Assembly (NCBI GenBank): GCA_965215345.1 | Contig: CBDCDL010000002.1 | Coordinates: 1,674,001 to 1,738,000, forward strand | DNA length: 64,000 bases | Source of the DNA: CATQHW01 sp965215345 | Lineage (GTDB): Bacteria; Spirochaetota; Spirochaetia; SZUA-6; Bin103 | Direction: 5' to 3' | Shown: in pieces, positions 1 through 9,389 of the stretch | Layout: each line of letters opens with the position of its first letter | Position numbering within the stretch: the stretch's first letter is position 1 | Notes under the pieces: model-generated | Databases searched by the model: none | What the model was told of the DNA's origin: nothing | What the model saw: only the letters and a program-made list of their open reading frames with translations | Program-made: the position numbers and the translations under genes

Positions 1-1
1 G

Positions 2-211
2 CCGTTCCAGAGCGGCACCGGCATGCTCGGCGTCGAGTCGCGCACCCCGGTCGTCCCCGTGCACCTCGTCAGGGAACGGGCACGCGGCCCCCTGCCGGGA
101 TCGTGGCGGGCGCGGGTCTCGGTGCGCTTCGGCGCGCCGCTGACCTTTCCACCGGGCACCTCCTATATCGACGCCACGCAGGCCATCGAGGACGCGGTCA
201 AGGCGCTCTGA
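2..211 (+). CDS. 1-acyl-sn-glycerol-3-phosphate acyltransferase family protein, C-terminal part
   Basis: Only the last 69 codons are in the window. The frame is open from base 2 and reads PFQSGTGM, then PVVPVHLV, then VRFGAPL. This matches the C-terminal third of PlsC-type acyltransferases, where a PF(K/R)xG block is followed by a PVVPV strand and a GxPL/GxPI segment. These enzymes acylate lysophosphatidate at the inner membrane during phospholipid synthesis. The catalytic HX4D motif would lie upstream of the window, so activity cannot be judged. The gene converges on ada, with a 22-base gap. Confidence 0.6.
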   Translation, partial: PFQSGTGMLGVESRTPVVPVHLVRERARGPLPGSWRARVSVRFGAPLTFPPGTSYIDATQAIEDAVKAL

Positions 212-233
212 GGTCCCGGCTGCGACCGGTGCC

Positions 234-1277
234 TCATTCCCGTTCCAGGGTCAGGAGCCGCTTCTTGCGCCACAGGCCGCCGCCGAAGCCGGTGAGGGCG
301 CCGCCGGCGCCGATGACCCGGTGGCACGGGACGATGATGCCGATGGGGTTGGCGCCGACCGCCTGGCCCACCGGCCGGGCGGCCCGCGGCCGGCCGATCG
401 CTGCCGCGACCTGGCCGTAGCTCCACGTCTCGCCATAGGGGATGCGCAGCAGCGCCTCCCAGACCTGCCGCTGCATGTCGGTGCCGGCGGGCAACAGGGG
501 CAGGTCGAAGCGCGTCCTGCGGCCGGCGAAGTACTCCGCGAGTTGGGACTCGGCGTCTGCGATGGGAGCCGGCCGGCCGGGGACGAGCGTCGCCTTCATG
601 CGCCGGCACGTCCGACGCAGTTGCGCCTCCAGGCGATCCGGATCGCCGAATTCGGCCAGGCAGAGCTTCCCCTCGGAGGCGCCGAGCAGCATGACCCCCA
701 GCGGACTCTCGATCGGCGCCATCGCCAGGAGCCTGGCATCTCCCGCCGCGCCGGGCGAAGCGCCGATCAGGGTGCGGATGGCATCGTTGAACCCGCTGAG
801 AGACTCGTAGCCGTGGTCGAAGGCAGCGTCGGTCACCGCTGCGCCTTGCTGCAGGGTCCCGACCGCTGCCGACAGCCGCCGGGTGCGGGCGTATTCATGA
901 AACGTCGTCCCGAAGCGGCGCCGAAACCAGCGCCGCACTGCCTCCGGATGATACCCGCGTGCGGCCAGGTCGGCGTCGGTCCAGCGGCGCCGCGGGTTGC
1001 GCTCCAGTTCGGCCAGCAGCGGGCCCAGCCATGGCGGCGCGGCTCCGTTGGCCTCGAGCGGCCGGCAGCGCAGGCAGGGCCGGTAGCCGGAGGCGAGCGC
1101 CTCGTCGGCGGACTCGAAGAATTCGACGTGGTCCGGACGTGGCCTGCGGGCCGGACAGGAAGCGCGGCAGAAGATGCCGGTCGTACGCACGGCGGCGACG
1201 AAGGCGCCGTCATAGCTGCCGTCCCTCCCGGCAAACGCGGCGAGCATCTCCTGGTACGGCGGAGTCGTGGAAGCCAT
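234..1277 (-). CDS. ada: Ada bifunctional DNA alkylation repair protein / AraC-type activator
   Basis: 347 residues, the usual Ada length. The N-terminal zinc domain has Cys37, Cys41, Cys68 and Cys71 (TGIFCRASCPARRP and RPCLRC); the first is the phosphotriester acceptor in the family. An AraC-type helix-turn-helix region follows (about 95-185), then a methyltransferase domain ending in PCHRV with acceptor Cys318. The protein takes methyl groups from DNA and in known cases activates its own promoter. I chose the ATG at 1277 because the family starts a few residues before YQEML. The longer frame to 1427 would run into the divergent glycosidase gene. The 97-base divergent gap probably holds both promoters. 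Confidence 0.9.
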   Translation of the reverse strand: MASTTPPYQEMLAAFAGRDGSYDGAFVAAVRTTGIFCRASCPARRPRPDHVEFFESADEALASGYRPCLRCRPLEANGAAPPWLGPLLAELERNPRRRWTDADLAARGYHPEAVRRWFRRRFGTTFHEYARTRRLSAAVGTLQQGAAVTDAAFDHGYESLSGFNDAIRTLIGASPGAAGDARLLAMAPIESPLGVMLLGASEGKLCLAEFGDPDRLEAQLRRTCRRMKATLVPGRPAPIADAESQLAEYFAGRRTRFDLPLLPAGTDMQRQVWEALLRIPYGETWSYGQVAAAIGRPRAARPVGQAVGANPIGIIVPCHRVIGAGGALTGFGGGLWRKKRLLTLERE

Positions 1278-1374
1278 GAGCCAACCGTAATCGCGGCGGA
1301 GCAACGCGGCCACCGCAGAATGAACGTCAAATCGACGGTCTCCGCTCGATGAACGCTGCGTTATCGTAGGCGTC

Positions 1375-3471
1375 ATGGCCGATGCACTTCCTTTCCGCGC
1401 CGCGCCGGTGCCCTTTCCGGTCGGCACCGAGTACTACCGCGCGCCGATGCCGCCGCAGGAGTTCCGGGAGCGGGACTTCGCGGCGATCCGCGCCGCTGGC
1501 ATGCGCATCGTGCGCACGTTCTCCTACTGGAACTGGATGGAGCCGGCGCCCGGCCGCTTCGAGCTGGACGACTTCGACCGCTTCTTCGAGCTGGCCGCCT
1601 GCCACGACCTGCTGGTCTGGTTCGACCTGACGCTGGCCACGCACGGGGCGTGCCCGGACTGGCTGCTGCGGAAGCATCCCGACATCCGCCAGGTGCGGCC
1701 CGACGGGACGCCCCTGCATCCCGACTCCACCAACGCCATGCCGCAGGGCAGGATGATCCACTGCTACGACCATCCGAAGTGGCGGGAGTACGGCGAGCGC
1801 CTGCTGCGCACCGTGGTGGGGCGTTACCGCGACCGTGAGAACCTGCTGATCTGGGGCGTGTGGGACGGCGCGTCGTTTCCGACGACCGACGGACCGGTCT
1901 GTCCGTGCTACTGCGCGAGCACGCTGGACCGCTACGCCGCCTGGCTCAAGCGCCGCTACACGCTGGACGAGCTCAACGAACGGCTGCACCGGCGCTATCG
2001 CTGCTGGGAGGACGTGGCGCCCGCGCGCAGCGCCCGCAACGTCGTGGAGATGCTGCTCTACCGGCAGTTCCACGTGGACAACCTCGCCGAGACGCTGCGC
2101 TGGCAGGTGGGGGTAATCCGGGAGATTGACGACCGGCACGAACTGCGCGCGCACGGCGCGCACATGCCGCGCCCGTTCGACCAGGCCTGCGCGGGAGAGG
2201 TCGACAGTTGGGGCATGTCCATGCCTTCGAGCGAGCTGCTGGACGGCCCCGACCCGCTGCGCATCGCCGACCGCTGCTTCAGCTTCGACTGGTCGCGCGG
2301 CATCGGCCGCGGCGGCCGATGGTGGAACGAGGAGATCTACGCGGGCATGAGCCCGGCCGGCGTCACCTGGAAGCAGCAGTCCCATCCGGAGGAGCTGACG
2401 TCGCTGCTGTGGCTGAGCCTTATCCACGGCGCCGCCGGGGCGATGTTCTGGCAGTACACGCCGGAGTACCTGAGCTTCGAGGCGCCGGGCTACAGCCTGA
2501 CCGCGCCGGACCGCGCGCCGACGGAGCGCCTGCGCGCGGTGACCAGGGCGATCGCGGACATTGACCGCATCGCCGGCCACCTGCCGCTGCAGGTCCCTCG
2601 GCCGGAGGTGGCGATCCTCTACAGCGGCCCGAGCGCGGAGATCTTCCTCTACAACGGCGAGCAGCAGCGCTACCTGGACGGTCTGCTCGGTCTCTACCGC
2701 GCGCTGTGGGGGCACGGCATCCCGGCCGACGTGATCACGAGCGAGCACGACTGGTCGCCCTACCGCGTGGTCTGGCTGCCGAACACGGCGCTGCTCGACG
2801 CGGCGACGGTCGAGCGGATCGCCGGTGCCGTGGCGCGGGAGGCGGGGCCGTGCGTGGTGGCGGACGGCAACCTGGGCTCCTATGCGGAGAGCGGGCGCTT
2901 CAGCTACGCGCCGCCGGAGGGACTGGCCGATCTGCTGGGCGTGCGGGTCGCCGACTACGACCGCTTCACGCCCGGCCGCGCCGGCAGCGGCGTGCTGTCG
3001 GGCGCGTTCGGGCACCTGGTCGTCCGGGAGCAGGTCGGATACGCCGTCCTGGAGCCGAGCGGGGACAGCCGGGTGCTGGCCCGGCTGGACGGCTCGGTGG
3101 TGGGCGTGGAGCGCACCGACCGCCGCCTGGCGTGGCTCGGCCTGTCGCCGGCGACCGCGTTCGGCGGAACGGCGCCCGCCTCGCTGGTGCTGCCGCTGCT
3201 CGCCGGCCGCGGGGTGCGCCCGCCGGTCGCGGTGGCGGGAGATCACGTCGTGCCGCTGCGGCGCCGTTCGCGGACCGGCCGCAACCTGCTGTTCCTGTTC
3301 AACCCGTCCCTGCGGCACGCCTCCGCGCGGATCACGCCGTCGTGGCCGATCACGCGCGCGGTGGATCTGCTGGCAGCCCGGGACGAGGAGCTGGAGGTTG
3401 CCGCGGGCGGCTTCGACCTGGCCTTCGGGCCGGGCTCGGTGCGGGCGGTGGCGGTCGCCCGAGGCCCTTAA
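1375..3471 (+). CDS. GH42-like beta-galactosidase family protein lacking the usual acid/base glutamate
   Basis: 698 residues with the GH42 plan: TIM barrel (about 1-380), trimerisation-like Rossmann domain (about 390-600) and a short C-terminal beta domain. Family landmarks include the early TFSYWNWMEP strand, a CPCYC cysteine cluster after the fourth strand, and WWNEEIYAG, where Glu320 matches the nucleophile. The motif that normally reads W-Q-x-D-N-E reads W160-G-V-W-D-G165, so the expected acid/base glutamate is glycine. No signal peptide is seen, so it should be cytoplasmic. It may be a degenerate hydrolase, use another residue, or have a different activity. It is divergent from ada and has no adjacent transporter. 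Confidence 0.75.
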   Translation: MADALPFRAAPVPFPVGTEYYRAPMPPQEFRERDFAAIRAAGMRIVRTFSYWNWMEPAPGRFELDDFDRFFELAACHDLLVWFDLTLATHGACPDWLLRKHPDIRQVRPDGTPLHPDSTNAMPQGRMIHCYDHPKWREYGERLLRTVVGRYRDRENLLIWGVWDGASFPTTDGPVCPCYCASTLDRYAAWLKRRYTLDELNERLHRRYRCWEDVAPARSARNVVEMLLYRQFHVDNLAETLRWQVGVIREIDDRHELRAHGAHMPRPFDQACAGEVDSWGMSMPSSELLDGPDPLRIADRCFSFDWSRGIGRGGRWWNEEIYAGMSPAGVTWKQQSHPEELTSLLWLSLIHGAAGAMFWQYTPEYLSFEAPGYSLTAPDRAPTERLRAVTRAIADIDRIAGHLPLQVPRPEVAILYSGPSAEIFLYNGEQQRYLDGLLGLYRALWGHGIPADVITSEHDWSPYRVVWLPNTALLDAATVERIAGAVAREAGPCVVADGNLGSYAESGRFSYAPPEGLADLLGVRVADYDRFTPGRAGSGVLSGAFGHLVVREQVGYAVLEPSGDSRVLARLDGSVVGVERTDRRLAWLGLSPATAFGGTAPASLVLPLLAGRGVRPPVAVAGDHVVPLRRRSRTGRNLLFLFNPSLRHASARITPSWPITRAVDLLAARDEELEVAAGGFDLAFGPGSVRAVAVARGP

Positions 3472-3545
3472 CGGCGGATGAACGTCCCCTGAACAAGGCG
3501 CGCGCCAAGTAGCCTGATGCTCGGGGCCGGCGGTACATTCGGGCC

Positions 3546-4253
3546 GTGCCCGCTGTAACTCTGGCCGACGTACGCAAGATCTATCCGCTCGGCAAGACCG
3601 AGGTGCACGCCGTCAACGGCGTGAGCTTCGAGATCGATGAGGGGGACTTCGTCTCCATCGCCGGGCCGTCCGGATCCGGCAAGACCACCATTCTCAACAT
3701 GATCGGCTGCATCGACACCCCGACCGAGGGAACGGTGCGCGTGATGGACACGGATACCGCCGGCCTGACCGACCGCGCCGTCACCGACCTCCGCCACCAG
3801 GTGCTGGGCTTCATCTTCCAGTCGTTCAACCTGATCCCGGTGCTGGACGTGACCGAGAACGTGGAGTTCCCGCTGCTGATCGGCCAGGCGCGGGTTCCGA
3901 AGGACGAACGGGCCGACTGGATCGCCTACCTGATCGACGCCGTCGGGCTGGACGAGCACCGCGACCACCGCCCCGCCGAGCTGTCCGGCGGCCAGCGCCA
4001 GCGCGTGGCGATCGCCCGCGCCCTGGCCAACAAGCCGCGCATCGTGCTGGCCGACGAACCGACCGCCAACCTCGATTCCGAGACCAGCGAGCAGATCATC
4101 GAGCTGATGAAGCACATGAACGCGGAGCTCGGGACGACGTTCATCTTCTCCACGCACGAGCCGGCGATCGTCGATATCGCCGACCACGTCATCCGTCTGC
4201 GCGACGGAGTGATAACCGCGGACTTCAGGACGGAGTCGGAGCCGGCCGCGTGA
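3546..4253 (+). CDS. ABC transporter ATP-binding protein, MacB/LolD type
   Basis: 235 residues with a complete nucleotide-binding domain: Walker A GPSGSGKTT (near 40), Q-loop FIFQSFNLIPV, signature LSGGQRQR, Walker B IVLADEPT and H-loop STHEP. QSFNLIP after the Q-loop is typical of the MacB/LolD group, which drives lipoprotein release or mechanotransmission rather than import. The start is GTG. The stop overlaps the next gene start by four bases (GTGA), so it is translationally coupled to the two permeases that follow. It acts at the inner face of the inner membrane. Confidence 0.92.
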   Translation: MPAVTLADVRKIYPLGKTEVHAVNGVSFEIDEGDFVSIAGPSGSGKTTILNMIGCIDTPTEGTVRVMDTDTAGLTDRAVTDLRHQVLGFIFQSFNLIPVLDVTENVEFPLLIGQARVPKDERADWIAYLIDAVGLDEHRDHRPAELSGGQRQRVAIARALANKPRIVLADEPTANLDSETSEQIIELMKHMNAELGTTFIFSTHEPAIVDIADHVIRLRDGVITADFRTESEPAA

Positions 4254-5725
4254 GCGTCGTCTGGCGCATCGCGGTCCGCAACCTGCAGGAGCACCGCGCC
4301 AAGAGCCTGATCGTCGGCACGATCATCCTGATCGGCACCTTCGTGCTGGTGGTGGGCAACTCGCTGATGGACTCGGCCGCCGCCGGCATTCGGCGGTCGT
4401 TCATCGACAACTTCACCGGCCACTTGGTGCTGGCGGGCGTCGCGGACGCCCCGGTCAGCCTGTTCGGCGTCCGCAGCACCGACTTCCTCAACGCGCGCAC
4501 CCCCCGTCTGGACGGGTACGAGCAAATCCTGCAGGCCGTCGCTGACCACCCGGACGTGGCCGCCTGGAGCCCGCAGGCGAGCGACGCGGCCACGGTGAAC
4601 CTGGCGGGCGCGGACGGGACATCGCTCGGGGAGTCGTTCGCGCAACTCTGGGGCGTCGAGCCGGCCCGCTACCGGGAGGTGTTCCCGGACGCGGCCGAGC
4701 TGATCGCCGGCTCGTTCCTGGAACCGGACCAGGTGGGGCTGGTGCTGTCGGAGGAGGTCGCCACCGACCTCGGCGAATCGGCAGACCGGGAGATCCGCCC
4801 CGGCGACCGCCTGCTGCTGACCGCCACCACGGCCGCCGGCATCAAGGTGCGCGAGGTGCCGGTCACCGGCATCTTCAGGTTCCGCAACGCCCTGCCGCAG
4901 CTCGACTTCGTGTCGTTCGTGGACATCACGACGCTGCGCACGCTGACCGGCATGACCGTGTCAGCGCCGGCGGAGCAGATCCTGACCGAGGAACAGGTCG
5001 AGCAGCTCGGCTCCGTGGACGAGGACGACCTGTTCGGCGGCGGCGATGACGCCGGCAGCCTGGTGCGGGATGTCTTCTCCGGCTCGGCCGCTCCGGTGCT
5101 GCTGGACCTGGGCGGCCGCGAGGAGGTTGTGATCGACTCGGGCGCCTGGCACTTCCTGCTGCTCAAGCTGCGCCGTCCGGGGGCGGTCGACCGCGTCACC
5201 CGCGATCTGGAGCGGGTCATCGGCGACGGCGACCTCAACGCGCAGGTGCTGGACTGGCGGGCGGCCGCCGCGCCGCTGTCGCAGCTATCCGACGGGTTCA
5301 AGATCGTCTTCAACGTGGTGATCATCGTCATCGCCGTGGTCGCCGTGATCATCATCATGAACACCCTGGTGATCTCGGTGACCGAACGCATCAGCGAGAT
5401 CGGCACCATGCGCGCGATCGGCGCGCGCAAGGGGTTCGTGCGGCGCATGATCGGCGCGGAGACGGTGACGGTGGCATTCGTCTTCGGCGCCGCCGGCGTC
5501 CTGCTGGGGCTGGTGCTGCTGTTCATCCTGGGCGCCACCGGCATCCCCGCGTCCAACCTGTTCCTGCGCATCCTGTTCGGGGGCGAGGTGCTCAGGCCCG
5601 AGGTGTCGCCCGGCTCGGTGGCCTTCTCGCTGGTCATGGTGGCGGCGATCGCCGTGGTCTCCAGCCTGTATCCGCTCGCGGTCGCGCTGCGCATCTCGCC
5701 GCGGCAGGCGATGGGTGTCGACTGA
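4250..5725 (+). CDS. FtsX/MacB-type ABC transporter permease
   Basis: 491 residues. One N-terminal transmembrane helix (about 18-40) is followed by a large extracytoplasmic domain (about 45-340) and three C-terminal helices (about 350-375, 400-430 and 460-482). This is the FtsX/MacB/LolC/E plan. The segment SEIGTMRAIGARKGFV after the second helix is the family coupling motif. It starts with GTG overlapping the ATPase stop and ends one base into the next permease. The two permeases probably form a heterodimer on the ATPase. Confidence 0.88.
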   Translation: MSVVWRIAVRNLQEHRAKSLIVGTIILIGTFVLVVGNSLMDSAAAGIRRSFIDNFTGHLVLAGVADAPVSLFGVRSTDFLNARTPRLDGYEQILQAVADHPDVAAWSPQASDAATVNLAGADGTSLGESFAQLWGVEPARYREVFPDAAELIAGSFLEPDQVGLVLSEEVATDLGESADREIRPGDRLLLTATTAAGIKVREVPVTGIFRFRNALPQLDFVSFVDITTLRTLTGMTVSAPAEQILTEEQVEQLGSVDEDDLFGGGDDAGSLVRDVFSGSAAPVLLDLGGREEVVIDSGAWHFLLLKLRRPGAVDRVTRDLERVIGDGDLNAQVLDWRAAAAPLSQLSDGFKIVFNVVIIVIAVVAVIIIMNTLVISVTERISEIGTMRAIGARKGFVRRMIGAETVTVAFVFGAAGVLLGLVLLFILGATGIPASNLFLRILFGGEVLRPEVSPGSVAFSLVMVAAIAVVSSLYPLAVALRISPRQAMGVD

Positions 5726-7068
5726 TGCGCAGCCTGCTCCGCATCGCCTTTCGCAACACCGGCCGGCAGAAGAAGCGCACCCTGCTGCTGGCCGGCGCGA
5801 TCGCGTTCGGGGTGGTCGTGGTGACCCTGCTCAACGGGTTCACCGGCGGCGCGTCGCGCAACATCGAGCGACTGCTGACCGACCTGATCGGCGGCCACGT
5901 ATACGTCAGCGGCACGGAGCTCACCGAGTCGCGGCTGATCATCAACGTCATCCGCGACTGGGAGGAAGGCGAAGATTCCTCGCTCGCGGACGCGGTCACC
6001 GAGGTCTCCGGGCAGATCGCCGACCTCAACCGGCGCAGCCGCACGCTGGGGACGCTGATCTTCGGCTCCAAGCAGGCCAACCAGTTCATCGACGGCGTGG
6101 ACTGGCACGGCGAGGCGAGCTTCTTTCCCAGCCTGTCGCTCACGGCCGGATCGCTGCCGGGGCCGGACGACCGCAACGCGCTGATCCTGCCGGAGTCCGC
6201 GGCCGAGCGATTGCGCGTCGAGGTCGGCGACCAGGTCCTGGTGCGCGTCGCCACGGTCACCGGCCAGCAGAACGTCGGCGAGCTCGTGCTGGCTGCCACC
6301 ATCGAGGAGTCCGGGATCACCGCATTCTCTTCGGCCTTCGTCCGCCTGGACTACATGGGCGAGCTGATCGGCGCCGGCGCGGACGAGTTCCAGGTCCTGA
6401 ACCTGTACCTGCGCGACCCGCGGCAGTCCAACCGCGTGGCCGAGGTGCTGCGCGCCCGGCTGCCGACCGCTCCGGAGGAGGACGAGGAAGAAGCCAGCGG
6501 ACAGCCGCCCGGGACTCCCGGAGCGCTCGGCGCCGGCGTCACCCGGCTGGCCGACGACGAGGAGCCGTGGGAAGGGACGCGCTACCAGATCACGACCCTG
6601 GATGACATCCTGGCGCAGGTCTCGGACCTGTTCGGGGTGCTCGACATCGTCAGCCTGGTGGTGTTTCTGATCCTGCTGACCATCACCATGGTCGGGGTCG
6701 TGAACACGTTCCGGATGGTGCTGATGGAGCGCATCCGGGAGATCGGCACCATGCGCGCCGTGGGCATGCAGGGCGGCTCCGTGCGCGGGATCTTCCTCAT
6801 GGAGGCCGGCTTCATCGGCCTGATCGGCGCGCTCATCGGGCTGCTGCTGGCCGGCATCGCCATGCTGGTCCTGGGCCAGCTCACCCTGGACACCGATTCG
6901 CCGCTGCAGTTCTTTCTGAACGACGGCCGGATCACCTTCGCGGTGCCGCCGCTGTCGATGGTCACCAACGTGGCGATCCTGCTGGCCCTGAGCCTGCTTG
7001 CCGCCTTCATCCCCGCGCGCCGCGCGGCCCGCATGGAACCGGCGGCGGCGCTCCGCAGCTCGGCATGA
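5725..7068 (+). CDS. FtsX/MacB-type ABC transporter permease, second subunit
   Basis: 447 residues with the same plan as the preceding gene: N-terminal helix (about 17-40), periplasmic domain with an acidic low-complexity stretch near 250-260, and three C-terminal helices. The coupling motif reads REIGTMRAVGMQGGSVRG. The start codon overlaps the upstream stop (TGATG). Next come a LolA-like protein and an outer-membrane barrel, so the pump probably serves lipoprotein or envelope traffic rather than drug efflux; that role is inference. No separate MacA-type adaptor is encoded here. Confidence 0.87.
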   Translation: MRSLLRIAFRNTGRQKKRTLLLAGAIAFGVVVVTLLNGFTGGASRNIERLLTDLIGGHVYVSGTELTESRLIINVIRDWEEGEDSSLADAVTEVSGQIADLNRRSRTLGTLIFGSKQANQFIDGVDWHGEASFFPSLSLTAGSLPGPDDRNALILPESAAERLRVEVGDQVLVRVATVTGQQNVGELVLAATIEESGITAFSSAFVRLDYMGELIGAGADEFQVLNLYLRDPRQSNRVAEVLRARLPTAPEEDEEEASGQPPGTPGALGAGVTRLADDEEPWEGTRYQITTLDDILAQVSDLFGVLDIVSLVVFLILLTITMVGVVNTFRMVLMERIREIGTMRAVGMQGGSVRGIFLMEAGFIGLIGALIGLLLAGIAMLVLGQLTLDTDSPLQFFLNDGRITFAVPPLSMVTNVAILLALSLLAAFIPARRAARMEPAAALRSSA

Positions 7069-7120
7069 GTTGTGTGCGCCGACCCTGTGGAAACCGACCG
7101 ACTTCTCTGGAGGAAACACC

Positions 7121-7882
7121 ATGTCCATCCGACGTTTCGCGATAGCGTTCCTGTGTGCGGCCGGACTGCTCGCCGGCCCCGGCCTGTGGGCCACCGATGT
7201 CGACGTGCAGTCGCTGCTTGCCGAGATCGACCGGCAGCGCACGTTCGGCGACCAGGACTTCACGGCGGTCATGACGATGATCTCCGAGGACCCCGAGGAC
7301 GGCGTCGAGCGCATGGTCGTGCAGCAGTTCCGGCGCGACGCCGACGATGCATTCCTGATTCTGTTCCGCGACCCGGCGGTGCAGCGCGGCCAGGGATACC
7401 TCCGGCAGGGAGACAACCTGTGGTTCTACGATCCGGAGAGCCGCAAGTTCTCGCACACGTCGCTGAAGGAGGCGTTCCAGGGCACCGACGCGCGCAATTC
7501 CGACTTCGGCGAGGTCAGCTTCGCCGAGGACTACGCGGTCCGTACGGTCGAGGAGGGCACGCTGGGCAAGTACGCCGTCTACGTGCTCGACCTGCAGGCG
7601 ACCAGCGACGAGGTGACCTATCCGTTCCTGAAGGCGTGGGTCACGCGGGAGGGGAGCCTGGTGCTCAAGACCGAGGACTACAGCCTGACCGAGCGGCTGA
7701 TGCGCACGTCCTACTATCCGCGCTACGCGCGCGTCGGTGACTCGGTGGTGCCGACCGAGATGATCTTCGTCGACGAGCTGGTCGAGGGGAAGAAGACACG
7801 GATCAGCATGAGCGACCTGTCCGACGCGGCGATCCCGGCCTCGGTGTTCACCAAGGCGTACGTGGAGCGGGCCAACCGGTGA
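7121..7882 (+). CDS. Outer-membrane lipoprotein-sorting (LolA-like) protein
   Basis: 253 residues. A signal peptide (charged MSIRR, hydrophobic AFLCAAGLL, cleavage near LWA) precedes a domain resembling the LolA-like family found beside MacB-type pumps. It begins VQSLLAEIDRQRTF and contains the block QGYLRQGDNLWFYDPESRK. Such proteins form a half-barrel that carries lipid anchors across the periplasm. I used the ATG at 7121 because TGGAGG lies just upstream. A longer frame begins inside the permease gene and lacks a signal. The stop overlaps the next gene by four bases. Confidence 0.8.
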   Translation: MSIRRFAIAFLCAAGLLAGPGLWATDVDVQSLLAEIDRQRTFGDQDFTAVMTMISEDPEDGVERMVVQQFRRDADDAFLILFRDPAVQRGQGYLRQGDNLWFYDPESRKFSHTSLKEAFQGTDARNSDFGEVSFAEDYAVRTVEEGTLGKYAVYVLDLQATSDEVTYPFLKAWVTREGSLVLKTEDYSLTERLMRTSYYPRYARVGDSVVPTEMIFVDELVEGKKTRISMSDLSDAAIPASVFTKAYVERANR

Positions 7883-9297
7883 CGGCACGGCTGGGCCGCC
7901 TGGCGGCGGCGATCCTGCTCGTCCTGTTGCTGGCGGGAGGGATGGCGGGCGCACAGGAGATCGACACCGACGAGGGATCGCTGTTCGGCTCCTCCGACGA
8001 GCAGGAAGAGAGCGGGGAGGAGAGCCCGCTCGACACCTCGGACCTGTTCGGCGGCGACGTGCTGATCACCGAGCCGGAGGCGTCCGGCGATCCCGCCGTG
8101 GCGGCCGGTCCGGCGGTGGAGATCGGCGGCTCGTACCGGTTCTCGCTGACCGGAGAAGCGGCCTGGGCGTCGCTGGAGGAGTTGACCGAGGCGCCGTTGG
8201 AGCCGGAGTCGCAGGGCGTCACCGTCGACCTGGGCGCGACCGTGTTTCTGGACGCCCGGCCGGCGGAGGACTTCCGCGTCTTCGGCAAGGTCGACCTGAG
8301 CTACCCGTTCACGACCGACGAGGACGCGCAGCCGCCCCGCGGCTTCGACGACATCGTCAGCGTCAGGGAGCTGTTCTCGGACTTCACGATCGGCGACGTC
8401 CTGTTCCTGCGCGGCGGCAAGCACACCATCGCCTGGGGGGTGGGGTATTTCTTCAGCCCGGCCGACGTGCTGAACCTCACGTCGATCGACCCGGAGGACC
8501 CGGAAGCGGAACGCGAGGGACCGGTGTCGCTGCGCGCCAATCTGCCCGTGGACTTCCACAACCTCTACCTCTACGTGATCGCCGACCCCGGCGACGATGG
8601 CGTGCAGCTCGCCGCCGCGCCCAAGGCGGAGTTCGTCGTGGGCGGCACCGAGGTCGGCATCGGCGCCTTCTATCACCCCGGCCGGGTGCCGCGCGCCATG
8701 CTGACGGTCAGCACCAGCGTGCGGGACTTCGACCTGTTCGGGGAGCTGGAGGCCAGCCTGGGCTCGGACCGTCGCTTCGTCGAGACGGCCGACCGCGGCC
8801 CAGACACCCCGCACGGGCTGCGCGCCGTGCGCAACACGGACGATCCGTTCGCGGCCGCGACCGGCGGGTTGCAGTACACCTACCGGCCCGAGGAAGGGGA
8901 CTGGTCGGCGACCTTCGCGGGCCAGTACCTGTGGAACGGAGAAGGCTACGAGGATGCGGCCGTTCTGCGCGACAACCGCCGCGGCGTCATGAAGCTGCTG
9001 GAATCGGGCGACCTGAGCTTCGGCGACCTGATCTACCCCGGCCGGCACTACGCGGCAGCGTCGCTGAACTTCTCGCTCGGCCGCGACAGAGACTGGTCGA
9101 TGGGCGCGTTCTGGCTCTCCAATCTCAGCGACGGCTCGGCGCGGGTGTCGCCCTCGGTGACCTTCCGGCCGGCCGACCAACTCACCCTGCGCGCCGCCGC
9201 CTCGGTCACCTATGGCGAGGACGGCGCCGAGATGACCCCGTTCGGCAGCCGCGTCGGCGCCTCCGTCACCGCCACCTTAGGCTCAGGGAGATTCTGA
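7879..9297 (+). CDS. Outer-membrane beta-barrel protein of the export operon
   Basis: 472 residues, GTG start overlapping the LolA-like gene. A signal peptide (LAAAILLVLLLAGGMAGAQ) is followed by an acidic linker (about 25-65). The rest, to about 472, is alternating amphipathic strands rich in Gly, Tyr, Phe and Asp, with a terminal Phe (SGRF) as expected for a barrel recognised by the BAM machinery. I do not recognise a named family. As the last gene of a coupled operon with an ATPase, two permeases and a LolA-like carrier, it is probably the outer-membrane end or main client of that system (inference). Confidence 0.65.
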   Translation: MTARLGRLAAAILLVLLLAGGMAGAQEIDTDEGSLFGSSDEQEESGEESPLDTSDLFGGDVLITEPEASGDPAVAAGPAVEIGGSYRFSLTGEAAWASLEELTEAPLEPESQGVTVDLGATVFLDARPAEDFRVFGKVDLSYPFTTDEDAQPPRGFDDIVSVRELFSDFTIGDVLFLRGGKHTIAWGVGYFFSPADVLNLTSIDPEDPEAEREGPVSLRANLPVDFHNLYLYVIADPGDDGVQLAAAPKAEFVVGGTEVGIGAFYHPGRVPRAMLTVSTSVRDFDLFGELEASLGSDRRFVETADRGPDTPHGLRAVRNTDDPFAAATGGLQYTYRPEEGDWSATFAGQYLWNGEGYEDAAVLRDNRRGVMKLLESGDLSFGDLIYPGRHYAAASLNFSLGRDRDWSMGAFWLSNLSDGSARVSPSVTFRPADQLTLRAAASVTYGEDGAEMTPFGSRVGASVTATLGSGRF

Positions 9298-9389
9298 CCC
9301 ACCGTGGGTCAAGCCATCGTGCCGGATGATGGTTTCGTAGGAGGACCAGATCACCGCCACCATGGTGGTATGCATCGACGCAGGGAAAG

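Noticed and set aside
1278..1374. Ada-box operator in the ada/GH42 divergent gap
   Set aside because: I could not find a sequence close to the known Ada box, so autoregulation is not supported by the bases seen.
1327..3318. Long minus-strand open frame opposite the GH42-like gene
   Set aside because: It is an antisense shadow caused by high GC at third positions. It has no family motifs and is very rich in Arg, Ala, Gln and Val.
4669..7416. Very long minus-strand frame (over 900 codons) opposite the permease genes
   Set aside because: Low-complexity Arg/Ala/Ser composition with no domains, antisense to two clearly coding permeases.
9295..9311. Hairpin TGACCCA/TGGGTCA overlapping the barrel gene stop
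   Set aside because: The stem is only seven pairs and no T-run follows, so it is too weak to call a terminator.
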